Below are positions 49,685 through 61,499 of a stretch of 64,000 nt of DNA, one piece after another. Source of the DNA: Acholoe squamosa (lineage: Eukaryota; Annelida; Polychaeta; Phyllodocida; Polynoidae); assembly GCA_949317995.1 (NCBI GenBank), contig OX439048.1, positions 25,921,495 through 25,985,494 of the forward strand, written 5' to 3'. Under the pieces are notes generated by a model. That model was not told the origin of the DNA. It saw only the letters and a list, made by a program, of their open reading frames with translations, and did not search any database. Position numbers and translations under genes: made by a program. The number at the start of each line of letters is the position of its first letter. The stretch's first letter is position 1.

Positions 49685-50119
49685 TATCCATATATGGGCC
49701 CGGACGATCATGATCACCGCCACTATTGTAACACTACCAGTGATGTGCTTTTATCGCCGGAAACTGGGCTTGGGTGACTTCCGGTCAGGCAAACAGCACA
49801 GTGACATATCATGTGTTTGAGTATCAGGACTAGAACACTGATGGAAATTGTAAAATGTTGTGAGTTATAGAAATACTGTGATATTAACTGAAGCATAACT
49901 GCTTCATACATCAGGGGTCCATTATGATATTTGGGAACGTGTTCAGTGCATGAGGGCAATATAGTACTGCAGTCCCGGTGTCGCAGGGACTAACTGCACA
50001 ACTCTTTCACCACCCGTATAGATCCACCGTAATCCACTTTACAGGCATGATACGTGAAAGCATCAAGAAAGGGAGTAACTCGCCAGAGTTGGGATTCATG
50101 CGCATCACGGTAACAATCG

Positions 50120-50212
50120 GGGTTAAGACACTCCCGAAGATGCACTAATACAGTATTGACCAGTTAGTTCATCATGCTGTCAAATCATTGGCGCATCATA
50201 ATGCTGCTGTTA
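50120..50212. repeat. GCATCATG family fragment
   Basis: Contains GATGCACTAATACAG, TTCATCATGCTG and GGCGCATCATAATGC. Eroded. Confidence 0.45.
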
Positions 50213-50531
50213 ATGAATACCTCAAATAACACCTCACTGATGGAAGCCCCATGGCACGTGCCACAAAACATAGAGAGTGGTTGGACGTGCTGACAGCGAC
50301 AGGAGACGTGGAGGACTGCTCCACGTACTGGAGGAGGGTTCCTCCTGTAACCCAGCACCATGCAGACCACAGGCTGGATCAATATCACCCCCCCCCCCCC
50401 CACGCCCCCATCCACCCACAGCCTCTCGTCTAGGCATCCCCTTCCTCCCTCTCATTAGGCCTTGCCTGCACTGCCACACGTTGATTGGTACTCCCACCCC
50501 ACTGCCTGCCTCTTCATCCCACCCAGCTCTG

Positions 50532-50601
50532 GTAACCATGGAAACTCTTGTTGCTGGTTGCTAAGGGAGGCTGGCCAAGTAATGATCGTTGCCATGACGA
50601 C
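50532..50601. promoter_or_regulatory. cluster of RFX X-box-like sites
   Basis: GTAACCATGGAAAC (50532-50545) matches eleven of twelve fixed X-box positions. GTTGCTGGTTGCTAAG follows with two GTTGC half-sites. GTTGCCATGACGAC (50588-50601) matches ten of twelve. Three sites in 70 bp resemble the arrangement of RFX-bound ciliary enhancers; the target gene is unknown. Confidence 0.45.
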
Positions 50602-50659
50602 CAAGGAGGAACCGGACAAGGCAAACAATAGGCAGTTCCCGAGGCATTACGCCTGATGA

Positions 50660-52730
50660 GGATCTTATTGTGCTGGCGCTGTGGCAGTATGATCTCCTCC
50701 CTACATGCTTGTATTTATCCATGATTGTTATTTACCTCTGTGAAGATTGAACAATGTCTGGACTCAAAGCCCTGGAAGAGGCAACGACCTGGCAGCTGGA
50801 TGTTCTGTTCAGCAGAGATTACGTACAAAGTGTTGCACAATTTCCTATATGTATTATTAGCAGGCCGATAGGACAAATGGAGGATTCAATTTTATCTGTA
50901 TGTCTCCTCCTGATTGTTCAGCCATGCATGTAGTCTATATCCTTTAAGTTAATTCCTCCAGTTCCTTTTGCAACACAGGCTGAAATATCGTATTTGATGT
51001 AGCCCCTTTATGAATGAATTGGATGGCAAATATAATATATATAACACCACACCAGCCCTTAAGGAGTGTCCCAATAAAGGCATTAACTAACCAAAGCTTA
51101 GCCTACCCTCTGCATCGCAGTAATTCCATAGGGAGTGCCATCCATCTGTCGACGCCTTGAGGTTGTAACAAGTTCTTGTGGATTTTTGTTATTATCTGTC
51201 AAATCTGCTACAGATAAGGTGGAGCTAGGGAAGCTGTATGGACAAACTCGTGAATATTGTAACCACAATGGCCACTGATTTTCCCATTATCATCTAATCT
51301 ATCTGGCTTTACATCTTTGTTCCAGTGGGTCTCTTGGCAAGCGATAGCATGCCATTCATTACAAAGTATGGAAATGTATTTTCATTGTATGGTGCTCATT
51401 ATAGTACCGGTTATCAATGAGTTGGAATTTTGAAAATTATCTCTTAAATTTTGTAATATCTGCAATATTCTAGTGGTCTACGCCTACACCGCTAATCCAG
51501 AAATGAGTCTTTATTAATTTATCTCTGAGCTCAATCAATTTATACTCTATATTTCAATGTGATATAATGTACCGTATTTAGGATGGGCAAGGCTATGTGA
51601 CCAGTATCATCTCCTACTTGACAGCCCTGAGGCGATCGAGCTACCGTCAACTTATACTGACCGTAGACTCTATGGTAGATATACCCAATAGTTACTGCCA
51701 ACCCTGTCCATCTCGTCCATGCCAACATCGTTAAGAATTCAAGACCTGCTCCTCTTGTCCTTGGTGTACATTGAGACAGCTGGTCATCGTGCTCTGTCCT
51801 CTCTGCACTACAGTCAGTACCAGTCATGATACATCTTCCTTTATCTTTATCTACATGTCACTGATATTGTCTCTTATGTATACAAGGCCCAAGGGAAATA
51901 GTGCATACATGTATATGACCCAACCATCGTTCTCTTTACTGTATTTGAGCAACCCACCGTCATTACCCCCCCCCCCCCCCATTTAAAAGGAAAAATGACT
52001 ATTTGAGCAAATCACTGAGTCTAGACGCCGCATTGAGTGCATACTGACCTGACTCTAATGGGCAGGGAGGTATTGCATGAGCAGCTCACCCTCCTACCTA
52101 AAGGTTAGAGATGGGAGGCTGTGACTCGCAGACAGGCCTTGATTTGCTCCGTGGGATGCATCCCTCTCCAGCATCAAATATTAACGGGTCTCAGACGGCT
52201 GGTGTTCGGCACGTTTTCCTTGCCTATCGATCGGTCGGACCGTAAAGGATAGCACATGGGTGGGTGAGGAGGGAGGCAGGGGGGCCCATGGATCCTGGAG
52301 TGGAGTGGGTTTGGGGAGGTGTGGGGGATGGGAGCATGGCCCATACATAGATAATGGCAGACAAACAGTCACGCTAGGTTGTCGTTAGCTTACAGACAGC
52401 GTGCCTACCCAGCCCGACTCTCACCTGGGCCTGACGGGTCTCATTTGGCCTGGTATTTTGTACGTGTGTAATAGGGTGGAGTGCGAGCCTGAGAGGGTAG
52501 ATGGGGGGGGGGGTGATAGAGCTGAAGTTAACTGTTATTTTGGAAGTATATATCAATTCTGTAAGAGATAGAACCATCATTTTGATTTTTTTCCCTTTTT
52601 CTATCTCTCTAGAGTTTGTTATGAGCGATCTATACGACACATGGTCCACGTACGATATCATTCCCTTATCATTATCCATGTAGTCTTGTAGGCAATATTT
52701 CTCTATTAGAAATTGGGAGAATTTAACAGA
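50660..52730. other. non-coding, no gene recognised
   Basis: C runs at about 51967-51980, a G run at about 52503, and one GAGCAGCTC at 52079. No exon recognised. Confidence 0.4.
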
Positions 52731-52736
52731 GATATC

Positions 52737-53021
52737 CTAGAGAGAAGTAGAATACCCAGGGGCCCAAAACAGTGAGGCAATTGCCGGGACAAACGACATT
52801 AATATCGTGTAATACTGCAGATCTCCAACATCACCAGCTTCAAGTGACTGCGTCGGATCACAGACCTTAATAATCCATGCAGGATGTCGGCAGAGACTGA
52901 ATGCTGCATGCAAACCTGAGAGTAGGTAGGATGTCACTGAGAGGCTGCTGTACATCTTCAGGCTCCTCCAGTCCTGCTGCCACCTTCTCCAGCGTCCAGC
53001 CTCCATGACGCGCGGATACAT
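52737..53021 (-). CDS. candidate small membrane protein or first exon
   Basis: A 94-codon reverse-strand frame (89 from the internal Met at MEAGRW) starts in a CpG-dense patch. It has a basic, Trp-rich N-terminus, then SVTSYLLSGLHAAFSL and YTILMSFVPAIASLFWA, both hydrophobic enough for membrane segments. An alternative is a short first exon ending at the donor AAG|GTCTGT (exon end near 52866) after HPAWIIK. A second reverse frame of 87 codons (52867-53130) overlaps. I recognise no family. Confidence 0.3.
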   Translation of the reverse strand: MYPRVMEAGRWRRWQQDWRSLKMYSSLSVTSYLLSGLHAAFSLCRHPAWIIKVCDPTQSLEAGDVGDLQYYTILMSFVPAIASLFWAPGYSTSL

Positions 53022-53130
53022 CCGCCCCGGGGGCGGCGTGACGCGTCATTACGCGCGAACAAGGCGCGTGACGCGGCCAGTAAACGAGGCTACTTATGAC
53101 CGCGCCATGCTGCCTCGGAGACTTGCTCAA
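52980..53130 (-). promoter_or_regulatory. CpG-dense candidate promoter
   Basis: The densest CpG patch in the window, containing CGCCCCGGGGGCG, GTGACGCGTCATTACGCGCG and GGCGCGTGACGCGGCC. Position suggests a promoter reading to the left into the candidate exon; no TATA box is seen. Confidence 0.4.
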
Positions 53131-54839
53131 GTCTGCACTCTGGATTTTTAAATCAGGTATAATAAATGGATTATTTGCTGTAGGACTAAACTCTTAGCAA
53201 AATACAATGTTCTTTGAGTATCTCTTCCTCTGTCCACTTCTAACATTGGGAACAACAGGGAGTGATTTTTTTTTCATAATCAACCCCCAGTGGAAGAAGT
53301 ATGAAGGAAAATGGAAGTTTGAAGGGGTGATCTGTAATATTCAGCCCAAGAAACTGACAAAAGCAAGTCTATGTCTGCCTCCTCTCCCACCTATCCTCCT
53401 GCATGTCTAAATGCTGCAGTTAGGTGTAAGGCCTAAGCAGCACCAAGGTGGTTGGCAGCAAGTTAACAGTTTACATGGGTGACCTTTGTACAGCTGTAAA
53501 CTATTCACAATGGGCTGAGCTGCTGACATAAAACTAACAGACCATGCGTATATAGGCTAAAAGTCAAAGTCAACAAACACTCTCATCATTGGTGTTCCTT
53601 AATTAATGATTAAGAAATGCTCAAAGGCAATTAGGAATGGGATGTTACTGATAATGAAATATGACATTATAATCATTGCCTTCTGGGTGGTATTACCAGT
53701 TGTAATCAGAGGATGAGATTTACCTTTCTTCTATTCTTTTTTTTTTCATTTTAATCTTTATCACTATTCATTTCTTCTTGTTTGGGAGGGGGTTGATGTG
53801 ATTAAATGTGGCCATACCTGATGATGACCTTACAGATGAATGATACATTTTCAACCAATACACACACCTGTATCCATAAAAAAAAACTAATCTGCTGCCC
53901 CATACATTAAGCTGCTATTCTGGGAGCTACCCCCAAGGGGGGCTACCCCACCCCCAAAACCACCCATAATAATTAGAGTGCAGTTCATACTACTAATCTC
54001 TGCTGTATTGGTTACCTATTGATTTAGGTCTCCCACTGGTGAATCTCAATAAACCACACCTGTATATTGGCACCAGCTGCAGGCATAATACATGGTTTAT
54101 TAATTGGATTTGATAAGGGCTATCACTCTCATATCGCTCCACTCATTCAGACCACGTCCAAAGATTGACTCTGATGGAATATTACATGTTCTAGTCACAT
54201 AGTCGGGGGGAAGTTTGGTCATAAATCTTTGTGGCCTTTAGTAGTTTCCCTGACAGGAGGCACTAGGGGGTTGCGTGACTGCTAGTGTAACCATGAAATG
54301 GGATTTGGATCAGCCACTTAGGCTTTTCCAATATGGGCCCTACCCTAACATGTTGAACCCAAGAGTATGGAGACCATTCAGTTTTAATCAATAAAATATA
54401 GTACTATACCATATTTGAATTATCTCTTTTAAAATCCTAATCGTATATGACAGTGGAATTGATGACCTGCTCTTATGAATACCATGTTGTATTATCTAGC
54501 CTATCAACCTGTGGTATAGGGTAGTTTCATAACACTTTCATCATGCGACAAGACACGGGGGGGGGGGGTGTGGGGGTAGGCTGTCACAGCCAGTGAACCC
54601 GTGGGAGTCCCCATACCCATCACATGACTAGACCATTTGACGAGACGAACACTAGGAAACGGTCCCTGTTCAATCCATCAATGTGCAAGTGTTCTGCCAC
54701 CCAAGTTGAATGCTCATCACACATACTCTCAAAACATTTGCTTTTTCACAAGTTCAGTAGGTAAAGTCAGGGTTGTTAGACAACACGTTAAATATCGCAT
54801 CCAAGTTACCAGACGAGGCAATGGTAAATCTGGTCAGGG
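53131..54839. other. non-coding, no gene recognised
   Basis: A 67-codon plus frame (53207-53410) has no domain. A G run occurs near 54557-54569. Confidence 0.4.
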
Positions 54840-54847
54840 ACTGCAGC

Positions 54848-55251
54848 CCCGGGGGGGGCACTTCAATTTTTTTTGATACAGGTGTGTGGCTGAACCCACG
54901 ACAACCCTAACCCTTGCTAGGGCACTCATTCGCGGGGTTTTTCTTCGAAAGCCTACCCTTGCTAGGGCACTTTTGACTCAATAATCCTAGATTTGTTTCA
55001 AAATGTCTTAAATTTACACTGACTGGGGAGAAAATTGAACTTGGTTCATGCTATTTTCATGAAAACTGTGCTTATGTCCAAGAAAATTGCGAAATTTCCT
55101 GCGTAAATCGGGGTATTTTGCTGAAAGTTGACCCTTGCTAGGGACATTTGTGGCTGAAACAGGAGGCTTGCTAGGGACTTTTCCTTGAAAAAGTACCCTT
55201 GCCAGCCGCACATATGTGTATACCTTACATAGAGAGTGCCCCCCCCCCGGG
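54848..55251. mobile_element. poly-G-ended DNA transposon, second copy type
   Basis: Left end CCCGGGGGGGGCACTTCA and right end AGAGTGCCCCCCCCCCGGG are TIRs. ACTGCAGC is directly repeated outside both ends (54840-54847 and 55252-55259), a perfect 8-bp target duplication. The interior repeats CCCTTGCTAGGGCAC or CTTGCTAGGGAC about five times. The reverse frames across it are not genes. It shares only the TIR, not the interior, with the element at 11.56 kb. Confidence 0.9.
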
Positions 55252-55382
55252 ACTGCAGCATCAACCCCTGGCCCTGGGGATGCGTTGGCCATGGCTGGAT
55301 AGACCATCTAGGATCATCTAGTGTCGAATAAGGAGTGAGTGGGTGGTTGAGATCCCCGGCCCCCGCACTCACTGATGCCCAC

Positions 55383-55799
55383 TGACACCATGTGTGCTAC
55401 GGAAAACACAGAAAAAGAGGCCCTTTTACAAGTCTTTGTAAGTTAGTGGAAACTCAAAAAAGGAGTGTTTTTATACACGAGCCTCCTTGGAAAGGGGGTG
55501 TTTTTTCATGTTTTTTTCATGGAACGGGGGTCTACAAATCACCATAGTTCCAGCTGTCCATGTATCTCATCCACAGTGGAATTTCTAGCAGGCAAATGAG
55601 TGTACGACATCCAAATTTGTCTATTATTTGTTGTTTCTTTTCATGGAAAGGGGTAGGCCTTGTAGATATGTCCACATTTCATGAAAAAAGGGTACTTTTA
55701 AGGTCCTAAAAATTCATGATTTTGCCATAAAAAGATTTTTTCACTCAGAAATCAGTGGAAAGGGGGTATAATTGGGACCCCAGAACGCACATGGTGTCA
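55383..55799. mobile_element. MITE with reiterated GGAAAGGGGGT
   Basis: TGACACCATGTGTG at the left is inverted as CGCACATGGTGTCA at the right. The interior has TGGAAAGGGGGT or close variants about five times, often preceded by TCATG. No target duplication was clear. It lies only about 130 bp from the preceding element. Confidence 0.7.
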
Positions 55800-55837
55800 T
55801 GATGAATTTGGGAGTGTGGGGACCGGGTTGAGATCCC

Positions 55838-56205
55838 AGATCTAACCTAGGCTACATAGAGGTCTGGACTCACCCATAGACCCATGGTTATCCCCTGGGA
55901 AGGATGTAACTTAGGCTACCTACATGTCAGGACTCACCATCTTTAGGCTCATTGTTATCACCCTGGAATGAATCTAACCTATGTTACCGAGAGGTCAGGA
56001 CTCACCCACAGGCTCATTGTTATCACCATGGGAATGATCTATCCCTGGGGATCTAACCTATGTCATCTAGATGTAAGGACTCAGCCATAGGCTCATTGTT
56101 ATGACAATAGGAATGATCTAACCCTGGGGATCTAACCTATGTAAGCTAGAGGTCAGAACTCAGCCATAGGGTCATCCAGTCATTGTTATCACCCTGGGAG
56201 GGCTA
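55838..56205. repeat. 70-90-bp imperfect tandem repeat
   Basis: About five units share ATCTAACCTATG, AGGTCAGGACTCA, CCATAGGCTCATTGTTATCA and GGGAATGATCTA, with indels that vary the spacing. Confidence 0.85.
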
Positions 56206-56361
56206 GCACCCAGAGGCTGTGACTCTAATCTCTGGGACAGCCAGATCCACAGGGTCTAATAGGCTAATACTAGTGCTGCGTGGCAATAAGTCAGAGGCTG
56301 TGAGAGGTGAAGGAGAGAGGGGGTGGCATAGACAACAGCCCCAGGTTGTCCTCGTGTCGCC

Positions 56362-56375
56362 GTTGCCATGGTAAC
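56362..56375. promoter_or_regulatory. RFX X-box, perfect and near-palindromic
   Basis: GTTGCCATGGTAAC matches all twelve fixed X-box positions and is extended by CC and GG outside. It lies in a moderately CpG-rich stretch (56340-56430). Confidence 0.6.
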
Positions 56376-57008
56376 GGAATGTTTAAGGTGTGGGTCGGCG
56401 CCCGGCGTGATGGGCCTAATCGGGCCTTGTCCCGCAGCAGCTCGCTGGGCACCAGCAACCAAGGCTGACAGCACATACGCATATCGATTTTAGCAAAGCC
56501 CTGACACTCCAGTCGGGGCTGCAGACCTCCCTCTCCTCTCACTCACCTAGCATCCCTTATCTTCACAACCCGTATATATACCTCTCCCCTCTAGGCTAAA
56601 CCCCTGCAGGGCTCCATCCTAGGACAGGCCCAGGCTCAGCCTCAGGCCTTTATTGTAGGCCAACATGGCAGGCACAGGAGGAATGACACTATAAATGTAT
56701 TGCCTTGTGGGCACCAAGTATCAGAAATGCACCGGTCTTGAAAAACAGGATGTGGAAATAGCCCTAGACCAGTTCACTTGAAGAAAAATTGAATGCATTC
56801 TACATAATAACACCAGGGTATTGTCCCGTCAAAATCAAAGCGCCATGGCGATATTAATAGGGCCTCCATCTACTAGCTTAGTTAGTATGGGGTGCTCCCA
56901 CTCACCCAGAGCAACTCCACATTCAACAATTTGGGTGAGATCCATGCAACCCCTTCTAGCCGCCTTCTAGCCAAACCCATCACCCCTTCTGAATGGCGCC
57001 CATTCCAT

Positions 57009-57045
57009 GATGCCATGGCAACGCAGGCAGCGCTGACCCGGAAGT
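57009..57045. promoter_or_regulatory. X-box-like site next to ETS site
   Basis: GATGCCATGGCAAC (57009-57022) matches eleven of twelve X-box positions. CCGGAAGT (57038-57045) is a perfect ETS core 16 bp further on. The local sequence is CpG-enriched. An ATG within the X-box opens a 33-codon frame with no domain. Confidence 0.4.
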
Positions 57046-57284
57046 GGATGCTGGTGGGGTCAGTGACGGAGTGCGGCGTCTCAGATTATGGTAATCAGAT
57101 CCCTGCATTCCTGTGACCTAAATCTGCTCCGCTGCATCACAGCCTGGCCGCTAGCGTATAGCCCTAGACAGCAGGGCCATTGCCTAGATGTCCTCCCGCA
57201 GCCCCGGGCCCACAGCCCATATAAACATGCCTTCACTGTTGCCTGTAACATCCCCTGCATGGCATGGTGCTGCATCTCACCAAG

Positions 57285-57345
57285 ACTGCATTCGTGCATC
57301 AATGTTTCAAAATGATGCATCAATGCGAAAGCATTAAATGCACGT
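57285..57345. repeat. GCATCATG family fragment
   Basis: GACTGCATTCGTGCATCAAT and AATGATGCATCAATGCGAAA only. Confidence 0.4.
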
Positions 57346-57399
57346 GGAGTTGGAGCCAGCATGCGTTATGTAATATGGATGTAAAGGGGGGGGGGTGTT

Positions 57400-59255
57400 T
57401 TCTTCTTTTTTAATCTGGGACCAATACAGATACTGAGCACCTCCATGGGGGACTGAAAGTCCCGTTTATCCTGTTGCTAATACACGGCTGCTGTGACTCA
57501 CTGCTTTTTAGGGCCTACTTGTCTAAACAACAACACTCTTATCACGCTGACCTAGATTCTAAATCGCTACTTGAGTTTCAGTCTTTAGACCCGCTGCCCT
57601 TGGTCAATGGGCCCTAGTTGAAGATGGATGTTATCTTTGCGACCTGAGGTGAGTTTATAGAGATATACATGTACCGAGAGGCATATCATATATATTTCAT
57701 ACTTGGTTTACTAGACTAGAGTCACACAATTTATAACAGTATATCCAATTTATCTTTAGATTAAACTTACTATATTTCCTGGCTATACGGCACATGGCTA
57801 TTGTATTATTGACCAATGGGAAGCATCCCTGGCATTTACTGCGGAGACGGGGGCTGAAGGTGTTAGTCATAGTGCAGTCGGGGTCTAATGGCGGCCTCCA
57901 TAGCCTAATGTGCTAATGCCCTATAGGCCTATTCTTGGGAGCAGCAGTGACGTCATAGCAACCAGCCCGGCCCTTATCAGGCTTATCTCCCCACTGATAA
58001 GAGTCCTCATGAAGGGTCAAATTAAATAGGAAATGTACTAGAAAAAGGTGTTAAAATCCTTAAGAGAAAAGATCAAGACCACCTACAGCAAAATGCATTA
58101 CAAATTCTGAAAGATATTCAAAATTTCCATCACATACTTGATGCACTATTTTCAAGGCCCAGTAAAAGAAAAGAAATCAGCAAAAAGGTGACTTTTTCTC
58201 GTACATTCCCTATGTAATTTAACCCTTTGCGAGGTCCCTAGCAACCAGAGTTCTGTTCCTTAGACTATACATATGCGAATAAGTTAAAAAGCTATGAAAT
58301 AAAAGTATTTATGCCAGGTGTTGCCGTTAAATTGGATGGTCTATGGCTATTGGGGAGAGAGCAGAAATAAGCTAAAGGGTTCTATGAATTTAGGACTAAG
58401 AGTTAATGAGTTCTCCCTAACCTGAGCACCCAGCCTTTACATTTTACTACACAATCTGCTCAGAGCAATACATGTTGTACTGCCCCGAGGCCGCCACGGC
58501 CGTACTATTGTGATATATGCGTGGTGCTGCGCGTGGCTGCGTTGGCGTGTGACTAGCGATGTGTGAGGTAAAAGTACGCAATGAAATGGTCACGCAGTCT
58601 GCACATAAATAGAGCAAGATTACACAGGCAAATCAGGACTGGGGTCTAAATACCCAGTGAAGGCCTGACAGATTTATAGCATAGAGATTGTGTGTAAAAA
58701 TAACCTTGATATCAATCACATTTACTTAGTACTATGGTGTCCTATTCCTACTGGCATTCGTGTGGCGAACCTAAATGGCTACAGCCCCTGTGCCCCAAAA
58801 CGCTACAGATAACTATGCTCTCTGTGGGTGTAACAACTCAAGAACTCCAGGAGATTTGCAATCCAATTGTTATCTCTCTATGAAAATTGCGTTTGTGTTG
58901 TTTTATAAATCCCATTGTGTGAGGTACACATGAACCACAAACTTTTGCACATCATGATACAACAGCAGACTTTTTTCTTCAGTTATCATGACATAGTAAA
59001 ATGAGCCTGTTGTACAAATATCAGATTGCATCACTGAATGTCAACGTACGGGATGCACCAGAGTGCTGCTCCCTCCCCATGACAAGTACATGGAGACAGC
59101 CTACACTGATGGGATAGAATCGAGCTACTCCAGTGGTTGTTGTAAAAAGAAATCAAACTGTATAATTGAATAAAGCGATGCATTGTCAGAGATACCCATA
59201 AATCTCTGGTTCGGATGCACGGGTGAGGGTTGGTGGGGCCTTTTACTGTTACTGA
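57400..59255. other. non-coding, no gene recognised
   Basis: A short CpG-rich patch lies at about 58485-58575 (GGCCGCCACGGCC palindrome). No exon recognised. Confidence 0.4.
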
Positions 59256-59257
59256 TA

Positions 59258-59545
59258 CTGGCTAAACCCCTAAGGGGCACATGGAGCCTACATATTGATT
59301 TTCTCTTGTGAGTACATGTATGATGTACCCATGTAATACAGGGTGTGTCTATACTCATCACTACTGCATTGATATATCATGCCAGCCCTGTGTGAGTGTA
59401 ATTGACTCTGAAGGGTGGGTCTGATGCATTCATACAACTCTGGCTATAGTAGTGGGCTTGACAGTGCTACACCCATATGCCATACCGACCAAAGGACAAA
59501 CAGTATGAAGCTTTATGCACCAAGTGGCCCTTAAAGGGTTGAGAT
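59258..59545. repeat. GCATCATG family copy, diverged
   Basis: Begins GCTAAACCCCTAAGGGGCAC; contains CACTACTGCATTGATATATC and GTCTGATGCATTCATACAAC; ends GGCCCTTAAAGGGTTGAG. Termini carry the CCCTWAGGG palindromes typical of the family. Confidence 0.55.
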
Positions 59546-59749
59546 AGGTGCCACCAGCACCATGGAGAGGTGTGAGATGGGTTGGAGCCTGGAGGAGTAG
59601 AAAGGGGAGAGTTTGGGAGTAGAGAGGGGTGTTGGGGCAGTGCTGACTGGGCTCTCACACACAATAATCGGGGGTAGAGTATTGATCGGTTTCACCGGGC
59701 CCTCCACCACCCACCGCCGCCAAACTAGGCCCGCCGCCCCAGGTCCCCA

Positions 59750-59870
59750 TCACCCCCCCCCCCAGGCCGACGTGTCCAACAGCAGCAGCAGCAACCTCAG
59801 CATTCCTTCACCCTGCAGGAGCCGCCTGTAGCCTCCCCTGACCCCCCCCCCCCCACACACACACACACCC
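59750..59870. repeat. C-run and (CA)n tracts
   Basis: Runs of C at 59753-59763 and 59843-59853, the latter followed by (AC)n to about 59868. An AGC trinucleotide stretch (CAGCAGCAGCAGC) lies at 59779-59792. Confidence 0.85.
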
Positions 59871-60094
59871 ACCCACCCCCTCCCCTCTGCCTGATGCCTG
59901 GGGTGCATGGTTAGAGCCCACATGGGAGCAATGGGAGTGTGTGGGAGGGGGGTCCTTCTGTGATCGCTAGAACAATTTGACAAGTTCCATTTTGCAGAGG
60001 GCACAGACCACAGACTCTGTATATTGCTGCTGGCTGCCAATTTCAATACCACATAACACTCTCCCCCTCCCCTCCTTCCCACCATCGCCCTCCA

Positions 60095-60195
60095 CGCGCA
60101 CACAGCACTGTGCGCGGGAGGCGTCGGCTCAGCTCATTAATACGGAAATCACGTCAACTTCCGGTTGAGCGGCGCCGCAGAAGAAAGTTCAATGA
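60095..60195. promoter_or_regulatory. CpG-rich patch with ETS motif
   Basis: GCGCACACAGCACTGTGCGC palindrome, then ACTTCCGGTT (ETS core on the minus strand) and GCGGCGCCGC. Could be a promoter or 5' UTR; no adjacent gene recognised. Confidence 0.3.
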
Positions 60196-60741
60196 CGCCG
60201 GTATCGATGCCTGCTCTGTCCTACTACTGCCCTGTGTACTCCACTAGGGTATAGTAGTGACTGCCACAGTCGGACACTGGTAGCACTGGGCCACCATAGA
60301 TAGCATTATTACAACCCTGCCCTGGCCTGAATGGTTAAGTTGGGGCGGAGGGGGGGGGGGCAATACAGTGGAGGGATCAATGGGAGGTATTAGGAGGCAG
60401 CCCAGTGCAATGTCGCTTCATTAGACACCCGCCCAGCTACATAACTATTCACTACCCGCACAACCATATAGCACCCAACACCCAGGAGTAATGTGTGAAT
60501 AGGTTGGGAGAGGAGGCTAGACCCGGGGCTAGACTTGCTCAAGTCTCTCAATTGTAATGCAAGAGAATTGGAATAAAAATTGAAATGAATTAATGGGCAG
60601 AAAAATTAAGAAGACCTCTAGTGAATTGAGAACCCAGCAGCCAGAGGAAGAGAGACATGGGGGGGGGGGGGGTCTAGTGGTGTTGGTGTTTGGAGGAGAG
60701 ATCAGGGACTGCAGCCAGTCTAGGAGGAGGCTTTCCCTTTA

Positions 60742-61121
60742 GGCCATTTAATTATGATAACTTGGATTACGGATTTTTTCACCTATCTGTAAGGTCGGGC
60801 ATCGGTAAAAAAAGAAAAAAAAAGCTCACTGACCCCCCCCCCCCCTATCTGACAACCAAATATACCCACCGCCGGGAGGCAAAAAAAAAAAAAAAGTGGC
60901 ATGGAAATCCAATTTTTGGACATCAAAGGAATATAGAGAAATTTCGACCACTGGAATACAAAAAAAACGGAAGGTTGTGCAATAACTACATCAATTTCTT
61001 TTCCAACTTTACTCTTTTTGTGTCAAATAGTGCAAAATTCCCATCGGGGATAAGCAAAAAAAAAATTGGCTAAAATTCAGGTCGCCGGATCCGTAATCCA
61101 AGTTATTAGAATAAAACGGCC
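60742..61121. mobile_element. Harbinger-like MITE, TTA target duplication
   Basis: A 380-bp unit starts GGCCATTTAATTATGATAAC and ends in the inverse. The outer 33 bases of each end agree at 29 positions, and the inner 18 (ATAACTTGGATTACGGAT) are identical. TTA lies directly outside both ends (60739-60741 and 61122-61124). A 3-bp TTA duplication with GGCC-type ends is characteristic of PIF/Harbinger. The plus frame across it is not a gene. Confidence 0.8.
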
Positions 61122-61455
61122 TTAGTGGTCTTTAGGGTGGCGGCCACAGCATCACAGACAATTTGCCCTTTTCAGATTGACAACTCTCTGAGGCAGGAAT
61201 CAACCTTACACATACAAGATACAAGGGCACATTCTTCTTGCCATTTTTTGTTTCTATACACTTTAAGTTTTGCTCCTTTTTAGCTCGGTATTTAACATAA
61301 TTCTGATCAAAATTCTCAGAGAATATATCCCCATTCACATCCTCAAAGCTACAATGATTTCTAACATACAGACCAGTTTACCCATACCTATTAAAGCTAT
61401 CCCCCGTTCACTTCTACTGAACACAAAACTATCGGCTTTGCAAAAGGCCCTTACA

Positions 61456-61485
61456 CCCCCCCCACCCCCCCCCCTACACACACAC
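61456..61485. repeat. C-run with CA repeat
   Basis: Poly-C interrupted once, followed by ACACACACAC. Confidence 0.8.
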
Positions 61486-61499
61486 CCTTTAATACTGCA

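Noticed and set aside
60690..61073. 127-codon plus frame
   Set aside because: Mostly inside the Harbinger-like MITE; Lys-rich and Pro-rich parts come from A and C runs.
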